Shown one piece after another: positions 1 to 10,222 of a stretch of 64,000 bases of DNA. Both the position numbers and the translations under genes were made by a program. The DNA comes from Carya illinoinensis (taxonomy: Eukaryota > Streptophyta > Magnoliopsida > Fagales > Juglandaceae), in the NCBI RefSeq assembly GCF_018687715.1, contig NC_056755.1:27821501-27885500 (forward strand), in the 5' to 3' direction. The notes beneath the pieces were generated by a model that worked only from the letters and a program-made list of their open reading frames with translations, had not been told where the DNA came from and did not search any database. Positions within the stretch are counted from its first letter, which is position 1; every line of letters starts with the position of its first letter.

Positions 1-374
1 TAATCCAAGTTTGTGTCACAACTGCTTAAATTGTGGCTTAAGAAGAGGCTTGGTGAAGATGTCAGCAAGCTGATTGGTGGAGGGAACAAATTTTGTTTCA
101 AGTGACCCGAGAACCACTCTTTCTCTGACATAGTGATAATCGAGCATGTAGAACAAGATTAATTGTCATGTATAGGGCACTTAGATTGTCACAATGTAGT
201 AATGGAACTTTGTTTAAAGGAACACCAAAATCTTTGAGAAGGAGGGACAGCCATGTTAATTCTGCTGCAGTTGAGGTCATAGCCCTATACCCAGCTTTAG
301 CACTAGATCTTGACATTGTAAGTTATTTTTTTGCACTCCAAGATATACAATTACCTCCAAGAAAGGTGCAAAAA
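1..374 (-). pseudogene. Copia-A RNase H, C-terminal part
   Basis: The minus-strand translation contains SRSSAKAGYRAMTSTAAEL and LLHCDNLSALYMTINLVLHA, the conserved end of the copia RNase H domain, where family members have SRSSAEAEYRAMA. The last 240 bases to the left read as the usual copia C-terminus before the 3' LTR. The frame is shifted near the start of this piece. The N-terminal half of the domain lies beyond the inserted gypsy element, from 5771 rightwards, where the minus strand reads a GFSDANWAGC-like motif. The Glu of the SAEAEY motif is replaced by Gly here, another sign of decay. Confidence 0.85.
370..374. other. Target-site duplication AAAAA of the gypsy element (left copy)
   Basis: AAAAA precedes the left LTR at 370-374 and follows the right LTR at 5766-5770. 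Removing 375-5770 rejoins the Copia-A RNase H reading frame, which confirms the boundary. Confidence 0.85.
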
Positions 375-809
375 TGTTATACGCTGCTGCAGGAAGCTTA
401 CGGAGCTATGGCATATGAGATGAGAGTAACGTTGGGAGAAAGAGATGTGAGTGGCGGCTGGAAAGGGAAAGCGATTAGGGAAAACATATTCAGAAGACTT
501 TAGAAGAAGTGATGACTCATGGGCTGAATGGAAGGCTTACATGTGGCGCTTTGACCCAACTATGACCTGCTATTTCTTTTCTATGTAATAAAGATCCATG
601 GGCCCATGTATTGAGGGCAGTTTAGTATTTCTACCTGTTTTAGTATATAGCCTAACGGACTATGCTGAAAGAAGCATCCAGAATATCATTGTTTTAATTC
701 AGTTACAATTTGGAGGTGCTCCCCTCGAAGAGAGCTTTGTTAGAATTCAATACAAATTTCCATTCTATTTCTCTACCTAATCTCGCTCTTTCACGGCGTG
801 ACTGTAACA
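375..809 (+). repeat. 5' LTR of the Reina-like gypsy element
   Basis: 435 bp, TG...CA ends, nearly identical to 5331-5765. An AATAAA polyadenylation-type hexamer lies near 588. Differences from the 3' LTR by eye: three within the first 50 bases and one near 755. Confidence 0.92.
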
Positions 810-812
810 AAG

Positions 813-825
813 TGGTATCCAGAGC
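813..825 (+). other. Primer binding site (initiator tRNA-Met type)
   Basis: TGGTATCCAGAGC starts 3 bases after the 5' LTR. It matches the usual plant TGGTATCAGAGC complement of tRNA-iMet with one extra C. Confidence 0.75.
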
Positions 826-841
826 CTTTGATCCTGCACCA

Positions 842-2023
842 ATGGTTGAAGGGACTCGTTTAAAGGATCTGCAGGAAGGGTTCCAGGCGTTCAAGACGTC
901 CACAGAAAATCATGTTCAACACACTCAATCTCAATTCACCACCATTGAAGTAGAGATGCTGGCAATGAGAAGGCAGATGGAAGCTATGATGCAGCAATTC
1001 TCAGCAGTTGCAGTAGATCTGCACAACGTGAACAAAATTATTTCAGCAGGAGCAAATCACAATGAGGACAACAGCAACTCACATCAGCTCACACCTCATA
1101 CTAGTGAGATCTATCCAAGAACAATAAGGTTGGATTTCCCAATCTTTAGGGGAGACAATCCCCATGGTTGGCTTTATAAGGTCAAACAATTTTTCTCATT
1201 CCACAACACACTACCTCAACACCGTTTAAGGCTGGTTTCATTCCATGTGGAGGGCAAGGCCCTTGTGTGGTTCCAAAATCTAGATGAATCAGGAGTTTTA
1301 TCAAGTTGGGAGGAATTTGTGAAGGCCTTGTTAATAAGGTTTGGTCCTAGTAGCTATGATGATCCTGTAGAGCAACTTACTAGGCTGAGACAACTAGGCA
1401 CGGTGGATGAATATAAAACAAACTTTGAAGAGATATCAAACAGATTGAGGGGCTTATCTGAGTCCTTTTTGTTGAGTTGCTTCCTTAGTGGTCTTAAGGA
1501 TGAAATCCGTTTGACTGTGAAAATGTTTGAACCAACCAGTTTGATAGCAGCTTACGGGCTTGCTAGGATACAAGAAGAAAAAGTGTTACTCCATAAGAAA
1601 TACAACCACAAATCCACCAACTTCACATACACTGATCCATCCATTATCAAATATAAGCCAACCTACCAAACACCACAACCTTTGACCCAAACACAAACCC
1701 AAACACAAGCCAAACAGCCAAACACAAACTATCCAAATGCAATTGTTCCTGTCCAAAAGATTTCTCAAAACCAAATGAAAGAACGCAGGGAGAAAGGCCT
1801 TTGTTATCATTGTGATTCCAAATGGAATCCAGGACATAGATGTCACAGCCCCAAACTTTATTTGATTGAGGAAGTGGAAGAGGACCAAATCTCTATAGAC
1901 CATGATACTGGCCAAGTGTCAAACAATGATGAAGTTGTGGAAATTATTGACAAAGGAAAATGCCCAGAAATTTCATTACATGCCATTTTGGGATCTCTCA
2001 ATCCCAGAACAATGCGGATTTGA
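842..2023 (+). CDS. gag: Gag of the Reina-like gypsy element
   Basis: This is the 393-aa structural protein that packages the element RNA. I chose the ATG at 842 (MVEGTRLKDLQEGF) because the upstream part of the open frame lies in the LTR and primer site. The N-terminus is a predicted coiled coil. The centre has the retrotransposon-gag fold signature (IFRGDNPHGWLYKVKQFF, then WFQNL and LTRLRQLGTVDEY). The C-terminal third is Gln/Thr-rich and ends with a zinc knuckle CYHCDSKWNPGHRC, the chromovirus CX2C...GHxC variant. The frame ends at TGA 2021-2023, but the same frame is open immediately afterwards as protease and pol. Confidence 0.9.
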   Translation: MVEGTRLKDLQEGFQAFKTSTENHVQHTQSQFTTIEVEMLAMRRQMEAMMQQFSAVAVDLHNVNKIISAGANHNEDNSNSHQLTPHTSEIYPRTIRLDFPIFRGDNPHGWLYKVKQFFSFHNTLPQHRLRLVSFHVEGKALVWFQNLDESGVLSSWEEFVKALLIRFGPSSYDDPVEQLTRLRQLGTVDEYKTNFEEISNRLRGLSESFLLSCFLSGLKDEIRLTVKMFEPTSLIAAYGLARIQEEKVLLHKKYNHKSTNFTYTDPSIIKYKPTYQTPQPLTQTQTQTQAKQPNTNYPNAIVPVQKISQNQMKERREKGLCYHCDSKWNPGHRCHSPKLYLIEEVEEDQISIDHDTGQVSNNDEVVEIIDKGKCPEISLHAILGSLNPRTMRI

Positions 2024-5000
2024 GGTAAAATTGGTACTCAAGAAGTGACCATTTTAATAGACTCGGGTAGTACGCATAATTTCTTAGATCCGGCAATACT
2101 AGCCCGAGTTCCTTTAGCTGTTAATCAAGAGGAAAGGGTAAAAGTGAAGGTTGCTAATGGGGATCAAATCAAAAGTGAAGGCAAGGCAGTAGGAGTTAGT
2201 GTTAATATGCAGGGGCATCTTTTTAACATGGACATGTATGTCTTAGTATTGGCTGGTTGTGATATTGTCCTTGGGGTTCAGTGGTTGCAAGGCCTTGGAT
2301 CCATTCTTTGGAATTTTCAGCAGCTGACTATGCAGTTCACTTATAAGTCTGCTGTAGTGATTTTAAAAGGCCTCAGCAGTACCAATTTAATTGAGGAAGG
2401 GAAACTGCCTAAGTCTAACAGTTTAGAACAGAAAGGGCTTCTCTTACAATTAATTGAAGACATCCCAGCTACAAAGAACCCGCCTATTCCTGAACCTGTC
2501 CAGTCACTTCTCACTCTCTATCCTGACATTTTTGCCACACCTACTGGCCTACCCCCATCAAGATCCCATGACCACAGTATCACCCTTAAACCAGACACTA
2601 ACCCTATCTCAGTCAGGCCATATCGCTACCCCTATTTTCAGAAAGATGAGATTGAGAAAATAGTTAAAGAATTACTGGAATCAGGGATCATTCGACCCAG
2701 TCAAAGCCCCTACTCCTCACCTGTGCTGCTAGTGAGGAAGGCCGATGGTTCATGGCGTTTGTGTGTGGATTATAGGGCCTTGAATAGTGTTACTATCAAG
2801 GACAAATTCCCTATCCCAATGGTGGAGGAGCTCATGGATGAGTTACATGGAGCTCAAGTGTTTTCAAAACTGGACCTAAGGTCAGGATACCATCAGATTA
2901 GGGTGCAGCTTGAAGACATCCCTAAGACAGCCTTCCGAACACATGAGGGCCACTACGAATTTTTGGTGATGCCATTTGGCTTAACCAATGCCCCATCAAC
3001 ATTCCAGAGCCTCATGAACCAGGTTTTCAAACCTCATCTCAGAAAATTTATTTTAGTTTTCTTTGATGATATTTTGATTTACAGCAAAAATACTGCTGAC
3101 CATGTGGGGCATCTTCAAGTAGCTTTTGACATTTTAAGGGAGAATCAACTATTTGCTAAGTTGAGCAAGTGCAGTTTTGGCTGCACCGAAATCTCCTACT
3201 TGGGCCACTTAATCTCAGGAAATGGGGTGAGAGCAGACCCAGAAAAGATAAAAGCCATGATTGACTGGTCAGTCCCAAGAAATTTAAAGGCTTTGAGGGG
3301 GTTCCTAGGCCTCACTGGTTACTACAGAAGATTTGTAAGAGGATATGGTTCTATCGCTGCTAAGTTGACCAGTTTACTGAAAAAGGACAGTTTTCAGTGG
3401 GATGAAGAGGCCCAAGCAGCCTTTGAGAGTTTAAAGAGAGCCATGACAGAACCACCTGTGCTAGCTCTCCCTAATTTTCAGTCTCACTTTGTCATTGAAT
3501 GTGACGCCTCAGGGGCAGCCATTGGGGCAGTTTTAATGCAGGGGGGCAGACCCCTGGCCTTTTTTAGTCAAGCACTAAAAGGCAGGGCTTTAGGGCTCTC
3601 TACATATGAGAAGGAGTTACTCGCGCTGGTTTCCTTAGTCCAAAAATGGAGGCATTACCTCATGGGGCAGCCTTTTGTGGTCAAAACAGACCACCAAAGT
3701 TTGAAATTCCTTTTAGACCAGCGAGTGGGCACAGTCATGCAACAAAAATGGATCTCTAAACTAATGGGTTATGATTTTATAGTTGAGTACAAGAAAGGGA
3801 AAGAGAACCTAGTGGCTGATGCTCTTTCTCGACAAGGGGGTGAAAAGGAAATTACTGTTTCTATGATCTCTCTACCCACATGGGATTGGATGACTGAGAT
3901 TAAATCCAATTATTTTTCTGATCAACAAGTCCAAACTCTACTAAAGAAGCACCAAGAGGGCCTTTTACCATCACCATACTCAGTGAGAGATGGCTCCCTG
4001 TTTTACAAGAATAGGGTTTATATCCCTGCCAATAAGTCCTTCCTCCATAAGCTTTTGGAGCTGGTGCACAGCAGCCCCATGGGAGGACACATGGGATTTG
4101 ACAAGACCATGCATAGATTAAGAAGAGATTTCTACTGGCCAGGGCAGAAATCTGATGTCAAGGAGTTCTTAAGAAACTGTGAGATATGTCAAACTGTAAA
4201 GGTGGACAATACTTTACCTAGTGGCCTCCTTCAGCCTCTACCCTTACCTTCCATCCCATGGTCTGATATTACTATGGATTTCGTTGATGGGCTACCAACT
4301 TCAGGAGGGTTTAATGCTCTCTGGGTAGTTGTAGACAGGTTCACTAAATATGCCCATTTCATTCCCTTAGCCCACCCCTACACTGCTAAAGTTGTTGCCC
4401 AACTCTTTGTGAAACACATATTCAAACTCCATGGCCTACCCCACACCATTATCTCAGATAGAGACCCAACCTTTACCAGTAAATTTTGGAAAGAACTTTT
4501 CATGCTACAAGGAGTGCAGTTGGCGTTTAGCACTGCTTACCATCCTCAAACGGATGGACAAACAGAAGCCGTGAATAAATGGGTCGAGAATTACCTACGA
4601 AGCTATGTGGGGGACAGACCAAAAGAATGGTCACAGTGGGTGGCCCTAGCAGAATGGTGTTACAATTCTAGTGTGCATGCATCAACAAAGGTCATGCCTT
4701 TTGAAGCTCTGTATGGGTATAAACCCCCTAGGTGGGTGAGCTACACTACGGGGACAGCCAAAGTACAAGAAGTAGAAGATACCTTGCTGCACCGTGACGA
4801 ACTTTGGCTACTGCTCAAACAAAATTTGGTTAAGGCTCAGGATCGGATGAAGAAATACGCAGACAAAGGAAGAAAGGAACTAGCTTTTAAAGAGGGAGAT
4901 TGGGTTTACCTGAAATTACAGCCCTATCGACAGTCTTCCGTGCGCCATCGTCAAAATCTCAAGCTGTCACCACGTTTTTATGGGCCTTTTCAAGTGCTTC

Positions 5001-5317
5001 AGAGGGTGGGGGAAGTTGCATACCGCATCCACTTGCCAGAGTCAGCCCAAATACACAATGTATTCCATGTATCACAGTTAAAACCAAAGCTTGGTCAGAA
5101 TCACACAACCATTCCAAGCTTACCACTCGTTGATAAAAATGGAGTATTTAAGCCCGAACCAGAAGAGATACTTACCAGACGCCTGAAGAAGATGAATAAT
5201 CGACCCTTGACTGAGCTCCTCGTTCGTTGGCAAGGCCAACCCCCTGAAGAGGCATCATGGGAACCATATCACAAATTGTGTTCTGAATATCCTCACCTTG
5301 TGGGCAAGGTGATTTAA
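2024..5317 (+). CDS. pol: Pol polyprotein with chromodomain (PR-RT-RH-IN-CHD), in frame with gag after one TGA
   Basis: This open frame of about 1097 codons carries the replication and integration enzymes. In order: aspartic protease (IDSGSTHNF, codons ~12-20); reverse transcriptase (YPYFQKDEIEKIVKELL onward, with FFDDILIYS at ~345); RNase H (ECDASGAAIG, ~487); integrase with an HHCC finger (HSSPMGGHMG to CEICQTVK, ~680-725) and catalytic core ([33 protein letters not shown]); a GPF module (FYGPFQVLQRVGEVAYRI); and a C-terminal chromodomain (LLVRWQGQPPEEASWEPY), which in chromoviruses directs integration to heterochromatin. The frame is the same as gag. No ATG suits an independent start, so expression would need readthrough of TGA 2021-2023, or the TGA is a disabling mutation. 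Otherwise it is full length. Confidence 0.92.
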   Translation, partial: GKIGTQEVTILIDSGSTHNFLDPAILARVPLAVNQEERVKVKVANGDQIKSEGKAVGVSVNMQGHLFNMDMYVLVLAGCDIVLGVQWLQGLGSILWNFQQLTMQFTYKSAVVILKGLSSTNLIEEGKLPKSNSLEQKGLLLQLIEDIPATKNPPIPEPVQSLLTLYPDIFATPTGLPPSRSHDHSITLKPDTNPISVRPYRYPYFQKDEIEKIVKELLESGIIRPSQSPYSSPVLLVRKADGSWRLCVDYRALNSVTIKDKFPIPMVEELMDELHGAQVFSKLDLRSGYHQIRVQLEDIPKTAFRTHEGHYEFLVMPFGLTNAPSTFQSLMNQVFKPHLRKFILVFFDDILIYSKNTADHVGHLQVAFDILRENQLFAKLSKCSFGCTEISYLGHLISGNGVRADPEKIKAMIDWSVPRNLKALRGFLGLTGYYRRFVRGYGSIAAKLTSLLKKDSFQWDEEAQAAFESLKRAMTEPPVLALPNFQSHFVIECDASGAAIGAVLMQGGRPLAFFSQALKGRALGLSTYEKELLALVSLVQKWRHYLMGQPFVVKTDHQSLKFLLDQRVGTVMQQKWISKLMGYDFIVEYKKGKENLVADALSRQGGEKEITVSMISLPTWDWMTEIKSNYFSDQQVQTLLKKHQEGLLPSPYSVRDGSLFYKNRVYIPANKSFLHKLLELVHSSPMGGHMGFDKTMHRLRRDFYWPGQKSDVKEFLRNCEICQTVKVDNTLPSGLLQPLPLPSIPWSDITMDFVDGLPTSGGFNALWVVVDRFTKYAHFIPLAHPYTAKVVAQLFVKHIFKLHGLPHTIISDRDPTFTSKFWKELFMLQGVQLAFSTAYHPQTDGQTEAVNKWVENYLRSYVGDRPKEWSQWVALAEWCYNSSVHASTKVMPFEALYGYKPPRWVSYTTGTAKVQEVEDTLLHRDELWLLLKQNLVKAQDRMKKYADKGRKELAFKEGDWVYLKLQPYRQSSVRHRQNLKLSPRFYGPFQVLQRVGEVAYRIHLPESAQIHNVFHVSQLKPKLGQNHTTIPSLPLVDKNGVFKPEPEEILTRRLKKMNNRPLTELLVRWQGQPPEEASWEPYHKLCSEYPHLVGKVI

Positions 5318-5330
5318 TGGGGAGGGTATT
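5318..5330 (+). other. Polypurine tract of the gypsy element
   Basis: TGGGGAGGGTATT lies between the pol stop and the 3' LTR, the usual site of plus-strand priming. Confidence 0.75.
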
Positions 5331-5765
5331 TGTTATACACTGATGCAGGAAGCTTACGGAGCTATGGCGTATGAGATGAGAGTAACGTTGGGAGAAAGAG
5401 ATGTGAGTGGCGGCTGGAAAGGGAAAGCGATTAGGGAAAACATATTCAGAAGACTTTAGAAGAAGTGATGACTCATGGGCTGAATGGAAGGCTTACATGT
5501 GGCGCTTTGACCCAACTATGACCTGCTATTTCTTTTCTATGTAATAAAGATCCATGGGCCCATGTATTGAGGGCAGTTTAGTATTTCTACCTGTTTTAGT
5601 ATATAGCCTAACGGACTATGCTGAAAGAAGCATCCAGAATATCATTGTTTTAATTCAGTTACAATTTGGAGGTGCTCCCCTCGAAGAGAGCTTTGTTAGA
5701 ATTCAATACAAATTTCCATTCCATTTCTCTACCTAATCTCGCTCTTTCACGGCGTGACTGTAACA
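5331..5765 (+). repeat. 3' LTR of the Reina-like gypsy element
   Basis: 435 bp, starts TGTTATACAC and ends TGTAACA, followed by the AAAAA target duplication at 5766-5770. Confidence 0.92.
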
Positions 5766-5770
5766 AAAAA

Positions 5771-7765
5771 CCTATTATAGACCTTCGTGTAGTTGAGCAA
5801 CCGGCCCAATTTGCATCTGAAAAACCATATAAATCAAGGGAGCAGCTGTTGGACAGAATTCTGATACCAAGAGTTGCAGTCCCTTGTAGATATCTTAAGA
5901 TTCTTTTGACAAGCTAAAAGTGAGCCAGTGTTGGAGCTTGCATAAACTGGCAGACATAGTTCACACTGTAGGAGATATCAGGTTTTGTAAAGGTGAGGTA
6001 CTATAGGCCTCCCACAAGACTTCGATAGGTTTTGACATCAGTAAATAAATCCTGAGAACCAGATTTTTGGTATACTTTTGTTGGCATTGGAGTTGACAAT
6101 GGCTTGCTCTCATGCATGCTAGCTTGAGTGAGGAGATCCACAATGTACCTATGTTGTGATAAAAACAGATTAGAACCATATTTTTGAACCTCAATGCCCA
6201 GAAAATGATGAAGGAACCCAAGGTCTTTAATTGAGAACTAGTTACTAAGCTGTGTGATTAACACTGAATTCTTTGTGGGTTGTCACATGTCACTACCATA
6301 TCATCTACATAGAGTAGTAGGATTAGTACCCCATGTTCTGAGTGTGAAACAAACAAGCTTGGATCTACTACACTTGAGTAAAAACCAAGTTGAAGGAGGT
6401 AATCACTTAACCTATCAAACCATGCTCTAGGGGCCTGTTTAAGCCCATACAAAGCTTTTTGTAATTTGCAGACATGCATTGGATTATCCTTATTGATATA
6501 TCCTGGAGGCTGGTGCATAAAAACAGGTTTGTTAAGATAGCCATGTAGGAAGGCATTCTTAACATCTAGTTGATGAAGTGGCCACTGTTTAATGGTAGTA
6601 ATTGTAAGAACAACTCTAATGGTAGCTGACCTTACAATAGGAGAGAAGGTTTCTAAAAAATCTACACCATCCACTTGACTAAACCCTTTGCCACCAACCG
6701 AGCTTTTAGCCTTTCCAGGGTGTTGTTTGCTTTGAGTTTGGCCTTGTATACCCACTTACATCCAATGACATTCATCCCAGGTGTTCTTGGAACTAATTCC
6801 CAAGTCTTGTTGGTAGCAAGAGCTCTCAATTCTTCTTCCATTACAGCTGACCATCCAGGGTGATTTAATGCTGACTTGATGGTTTTTGGCTCTGTTGGTA
6901 TTTGGACCAGATTATGCAAATTTGCATATCTTGGATTGGGTTTATGAATACCACTTTTGGCCCTAGTATGCATCTGATGTTGCAATGGTGGGACGTGTAA
7001 TACTGGTTCAGCAACATTTTGTAATGGAGAACCTGGTTGAGAAACATTGTGAGATAAAATTGGTGAGCTATTGAAGACTTGCTGACTTGAGGGAGAATGT
7101 TCATCAGGTTGAGGAGAACTTAAATGTGGTGAGTTATTGGAGACTTGTTGGCTTGAGGTTGAGTGTTCAACAACAATTTGAAGAGGACTTGTAGTAGGGG
7201 GTGCAAAAGCAGAAGGTGGTGACTGACTTTGATGGTGACATTCCTCAAAACTTGAAAAATCTCCTCCAACAGGAGAAGAAGTATATAGCTGAGTAGGTTG
7301 GGTGTATGGCAAGACAGACTCATCGAAGACATGTCTTGAAATATAAATCCTACCAGTAGAGGGATATAAGCACTTGTAGCCCTTATGCTTGTTGTTGTAT
7401 CCAATAAAAACACATGGCAAGGACTTAGGTTCTAATTTATTAGATCTATAGTCCCCAAGATAGGGAAAACATTTAGAGCCAAGTACCCTTAGAGCTGTAT
7501 AATCTGGATGCTTGTTATGGAGTTTAAAGAAAGGAGAATCCATGTTAAGCACAGAGGAGGGTAGCTTATTGAGAAGAAACACAGCAGTGGAGAATCAATC
7601 TAACCAAAATCTGTTTGGTAGTTTAGCATGAAACATCAGTGTTAGGCTCAGATTTGTGATGATTGTACGTTTCCTCTCAGCTTTGCCATTTTGCTCAGAT
7701 GTTTTGGGACAGGAAAATTGGTGGAGAATGCCATGATTGTGAAAATAAGTGATAAGATTTTTGTC
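5771..7765 (-). pseudogene. Copia-A: integrase C-terminal part, reverse transcriptase, start of RNase H
   Basis: On the minus strand from 7765 leftwards: integrase core and C-terminal part (FHNHGILHQFSCPKTSEQNG; then LGSKCFPYLGDYRSNKLEPK and CVFIGYNNKHKGYKCL). Next is a Ser/Pro/Gln-rich linker, then copia reverse transcriptase (WSAVMEEELRAL, KWVYKAKL, LDVKNAFLHGYLNKPVFM, GLKQAPRAW, LLLYVDDMVVT at ~6290-6310). The start of RNase H is at 5771-5900. The catalytic YVDD is intact. An in-frame TGA sits near 7592 (after RFWLD), frames shift near 6660-6750, and the linker between the YVDD motif and RNase H is badly degraded. It is not functional. Confidence 0.85.
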
Positions 7766-7773
7766 ATTAAACT
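7766..7773. other. 8-bp target duplication ATTAAACT (left copy; right copy 8495-8502)
   Basis: ATTAAACT directly abuts both ends of the 7774-8494 element. An 8-bp duplication is the hAT signature. Confidence 0.88.
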
Positions 7774-8494
7774 TAGGGGTGGGCAGCGGGGCCCCGCACC
7801 CCGCTACTCCTCCCCCGTTCGCCTCGCCCCCGCACGACAAGGCGGGGTACACCACCCCGCATGGGCCAAGGCGGGGGCCCCCGCCCCACATCTAGTCCGC
7901 CTAGCTGGGGCGGGGGGCGGGGGCCGGGGAGGGCCCAACCCCGCTCAGCATTTCCCCCGCCCTGCCCTCACCTATATATATATATATATTATATAAACAT
8001 AAATATTTATATATACAAAAACATAAATATATGTTTATATATATAAATATATATATATTTATATTTTACAAATTGTGTATATATAAATATATATATTATA
8101 ATTTATTAGACTTGTTCACAAATTATGCATTAGCAAATTTAAAAACTATATAGTTTAAAAATTACTATACTACAACTTATACAAAATATGCATTAACAAA
8201 TTTAAAAATTACATAATTTTTAAATTATAGTCATATTTAAAAAATTTAAATTTACAATTTAGATCTAAAAATATATTTTTTATCACTTTTAGATTTAGAA
8301 ATAATTTTTTAAAATAATAAAATATAGTTAATATTTGAAGTGAAAATAAGGCGGGGCGGATTGGGTATCCACCCGCACCCCGCCCCCGGGATGCAGGGGC
8401 GGGTGGCGGGGAGGAAAACCCCACCCCCGCACCATGCAGGGCGGGGTGCGGGGAGGGGGCTACCCCGCACCATATGGTGCGGGTAGCACCCCTA
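7774..8494. mobile_element. Non-autonomous hAT element (721 bp), GC-rich arms and AT-rich core
   Basis: The ends are inverted: TAGGGGTG at the left and CACCCCTA at the right. They are flanked by an 8-bp duplication. No transposase is encoded. Both arms (7774-7970 and 8350-8494) are extremely GC-rich, built from repeated GCGGGG and CCCCGC words. The centre (7975-8340) is almost pure A/T with TA microsatellite tracts. Short GC-rich subterminal repeats are typical transposase binding sites in hAT elements. The insertion splits the Copia-A integrase next to the motif QSDEGGEF. Confidence 0.88.
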
Positions 8495-8502
8495 ATTAAA
8501 CT

Positions 8503-10174
8503 CGCCACCTTCATCACTTTGAAACACTTGTATTTTGGCCTTAAATTGACAAGTAACAAATTTGTGAAACTAAATAAAAGCTTGACACAGGTCAAATTTA
8601 TGTTTTAAGGGAATTAACCATGAAAAATTGGTTGCCTCATCAATGAAGATAGCATAAAATCTGAATTTTTCCCTAGAAGGAGTGGGAGCTGGTCCCCATA
8701 AATCACAATGTATCTTTGAGAATGGAGCAGTGACAGTTTGTGTTCTAGGAAAAAAGGTAATTTGGTAGCTTTTCCCATTTGACAACTTGTACAAAGTCTC
8801 ATGGCATTTTGCTTAGAATCAAAGGAAATAAGCTTATTATTACAAAGATAATCAAGAACTGTAAAGTTTGGGTGTCCCAGCCTCAAGTGCCAGCTCTCCT
8901 CTTTATTTACTGTTCAAAATCTAGAGGAAAAGTAGTTCTGTTTTTCTGTAGAAGTCCATGCTGCAGCATTAAAAACATATAGGCCCTTTTGGTTCCTCCC
9001 TGTTGCCACTGTCCTCTGTGTCATTCTATCCTTTATCACAAAACCATTGCCATCAAACTAAAACTTTAAAGGGTAGTCTGAAGTTAGCCTACTAACTGAG
9101 AGCAAATCTTTTTTGATGGCAAGTACCATAAGAACATTTTTTAAGTGAATTTTAGACTAAGTAGAACCAATCATAACCTGACCAGTATGAGTAATAGGCA
9201 AGATTTTTCCATTTCCAACCATTATTCCATCATTACTAGAATAGGGAGTGACAGATTGGAGAGTACCTTGATTTGCTATCATGTGATCAGTGGCTCCAGT
9301 GTCTGGATGCCAAGAAGCTTCTGCTGGTTCTTCCAGCTTCACTGTTGTAAAACTTTTAGGAAGATTGTCATGTGTAAAAGAATGATTAAACCTATCAAAG
9401 CACTTCAAGGCTGTGTGATTTCTTTTATGACAGATTTGACAGACAATTTCTTCTCTATGTGCAGATTTGCTAGTGTTTGAAACACGAGAGTTATTATAGG
9501 AAGTTTGGCCCTGATTTGGTACTTTGGACCCAGTTGAATTTCCTTGAACAAAACCTCGTCCCTTGGAAGTGAAATTACCATTTTGTTTCTTGTTCTTGTA
9601 AGACTTTTATCCATAGAACACCATGGATGCAGGAGGGGCATCAAGTTTATACCTGTCAGAGTAGCTTTCAAGTAACGTTACTACCTCAGAGTAGGAAGGG
9701 ACAGGTGGCCTCATCATTGTGGCTGTGAAGACCTCAAATTCTTAGCCAAGACCATTGAGGAGCCACCAAGACTTTTTGTGATAAAAAACTGGCTTGCCAA
9801 TAGCTGCAAGCTCATCACTAATGGTCTTGAGTTTTCTCAAATAATCACTTAAGGAATCAGATCCTTTTGTGATTGAAGTGAGTCTTGGCTTAAGAGTAAG
9901 ACCTCGATCTGAAGATACTCTTGCAAAGGCATGAACAAGAGCATTCCAGACTTCAAAAGTAGTTTTCAAACCTACAACAATTCCTAGAACCTCTTTTGAA
10001 AGAGTTGCTGTTAGCCAACCTTTGACCAACCTATCAGACCTTTTCCATTTGGGTTTTCCATAGGAGAAAATTGTTAGAATTGAGTTTGAGAGAAACATAG
10101 TTTGAAATATTTTGTGAAACTGGATAAGGGTAAGGATCAGAAGTATCAGAGGACACAGATGATGATGAAGTCAT
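8503..10174 (-). pseudogene. Copia-A: gag, protease and N-terminal integrase
   Basis: Minus strand from an ATG at 10172-10174: the gag start (MTSSSSVSSDTSDPYPYPVS), then a deletion and frame break after LLWKTQM. A second gag part follows (KWKRSDRLVKGWLTATLSKE, WNALVHAFARVSS, LTSITKGSDSLSDYLRKLK). The protease has DTGATDHM and VGNGKILPITHTG near 9200-9320. The pre-integrase zinc finger reads RLGHPNFTVLDYL to CTSCQMGKATKLPF near 8750-8880. The integrase core begins HCDLWGPAPTPS. Compared with full gag proteins of this type, about 35 residues are missing after LLWKTQM (family knowledge). Several further frameshifts occur. It cannot make a working polyprotein. Confidence 0.82.
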
Positions 10175-10186
10175 TTCTAAAACAGG

Positions 10187-10222
<36 letters not shown>

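Larger units (their letters stand above)
375..5765 (+). mobile_element. Complete Ty3/gypsy chromovirus (Reina-like), 5.39 kb
   Basis: Two 435-bp LTRs (TGTTATAC at the left end, TGTAACA at the right end) flank a primer binding site, gag, pol with a C-terminal chromodomain, and a polypurine tract. A 5-bp target duplication (AAAAA) surrounds the element. I count about four differences between the LTRs, so insertion was recent. The compact size, short LTRs, chromodomain and FFDDIL reverse-transcriptase motif fit the Reina clade. The clade call is from memory and not from a tree. Coding capacity is complete except for one in-frame TGA between gag and protease. Confidence 0.93.

Noticed and set aside
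1586..1915. 109-codon ORF antisense to gypsy gag
   Set aside because: Shadow of the gag frame, with a low-complexity Cys/Leu/Gly composition and no motif.
7120..7413. ORF overlapping the Copia-A linker region
   Set aside because: Alternative frame of the Ser/Pro/Gln-rich linker between integrase and RT; no independent evidence.
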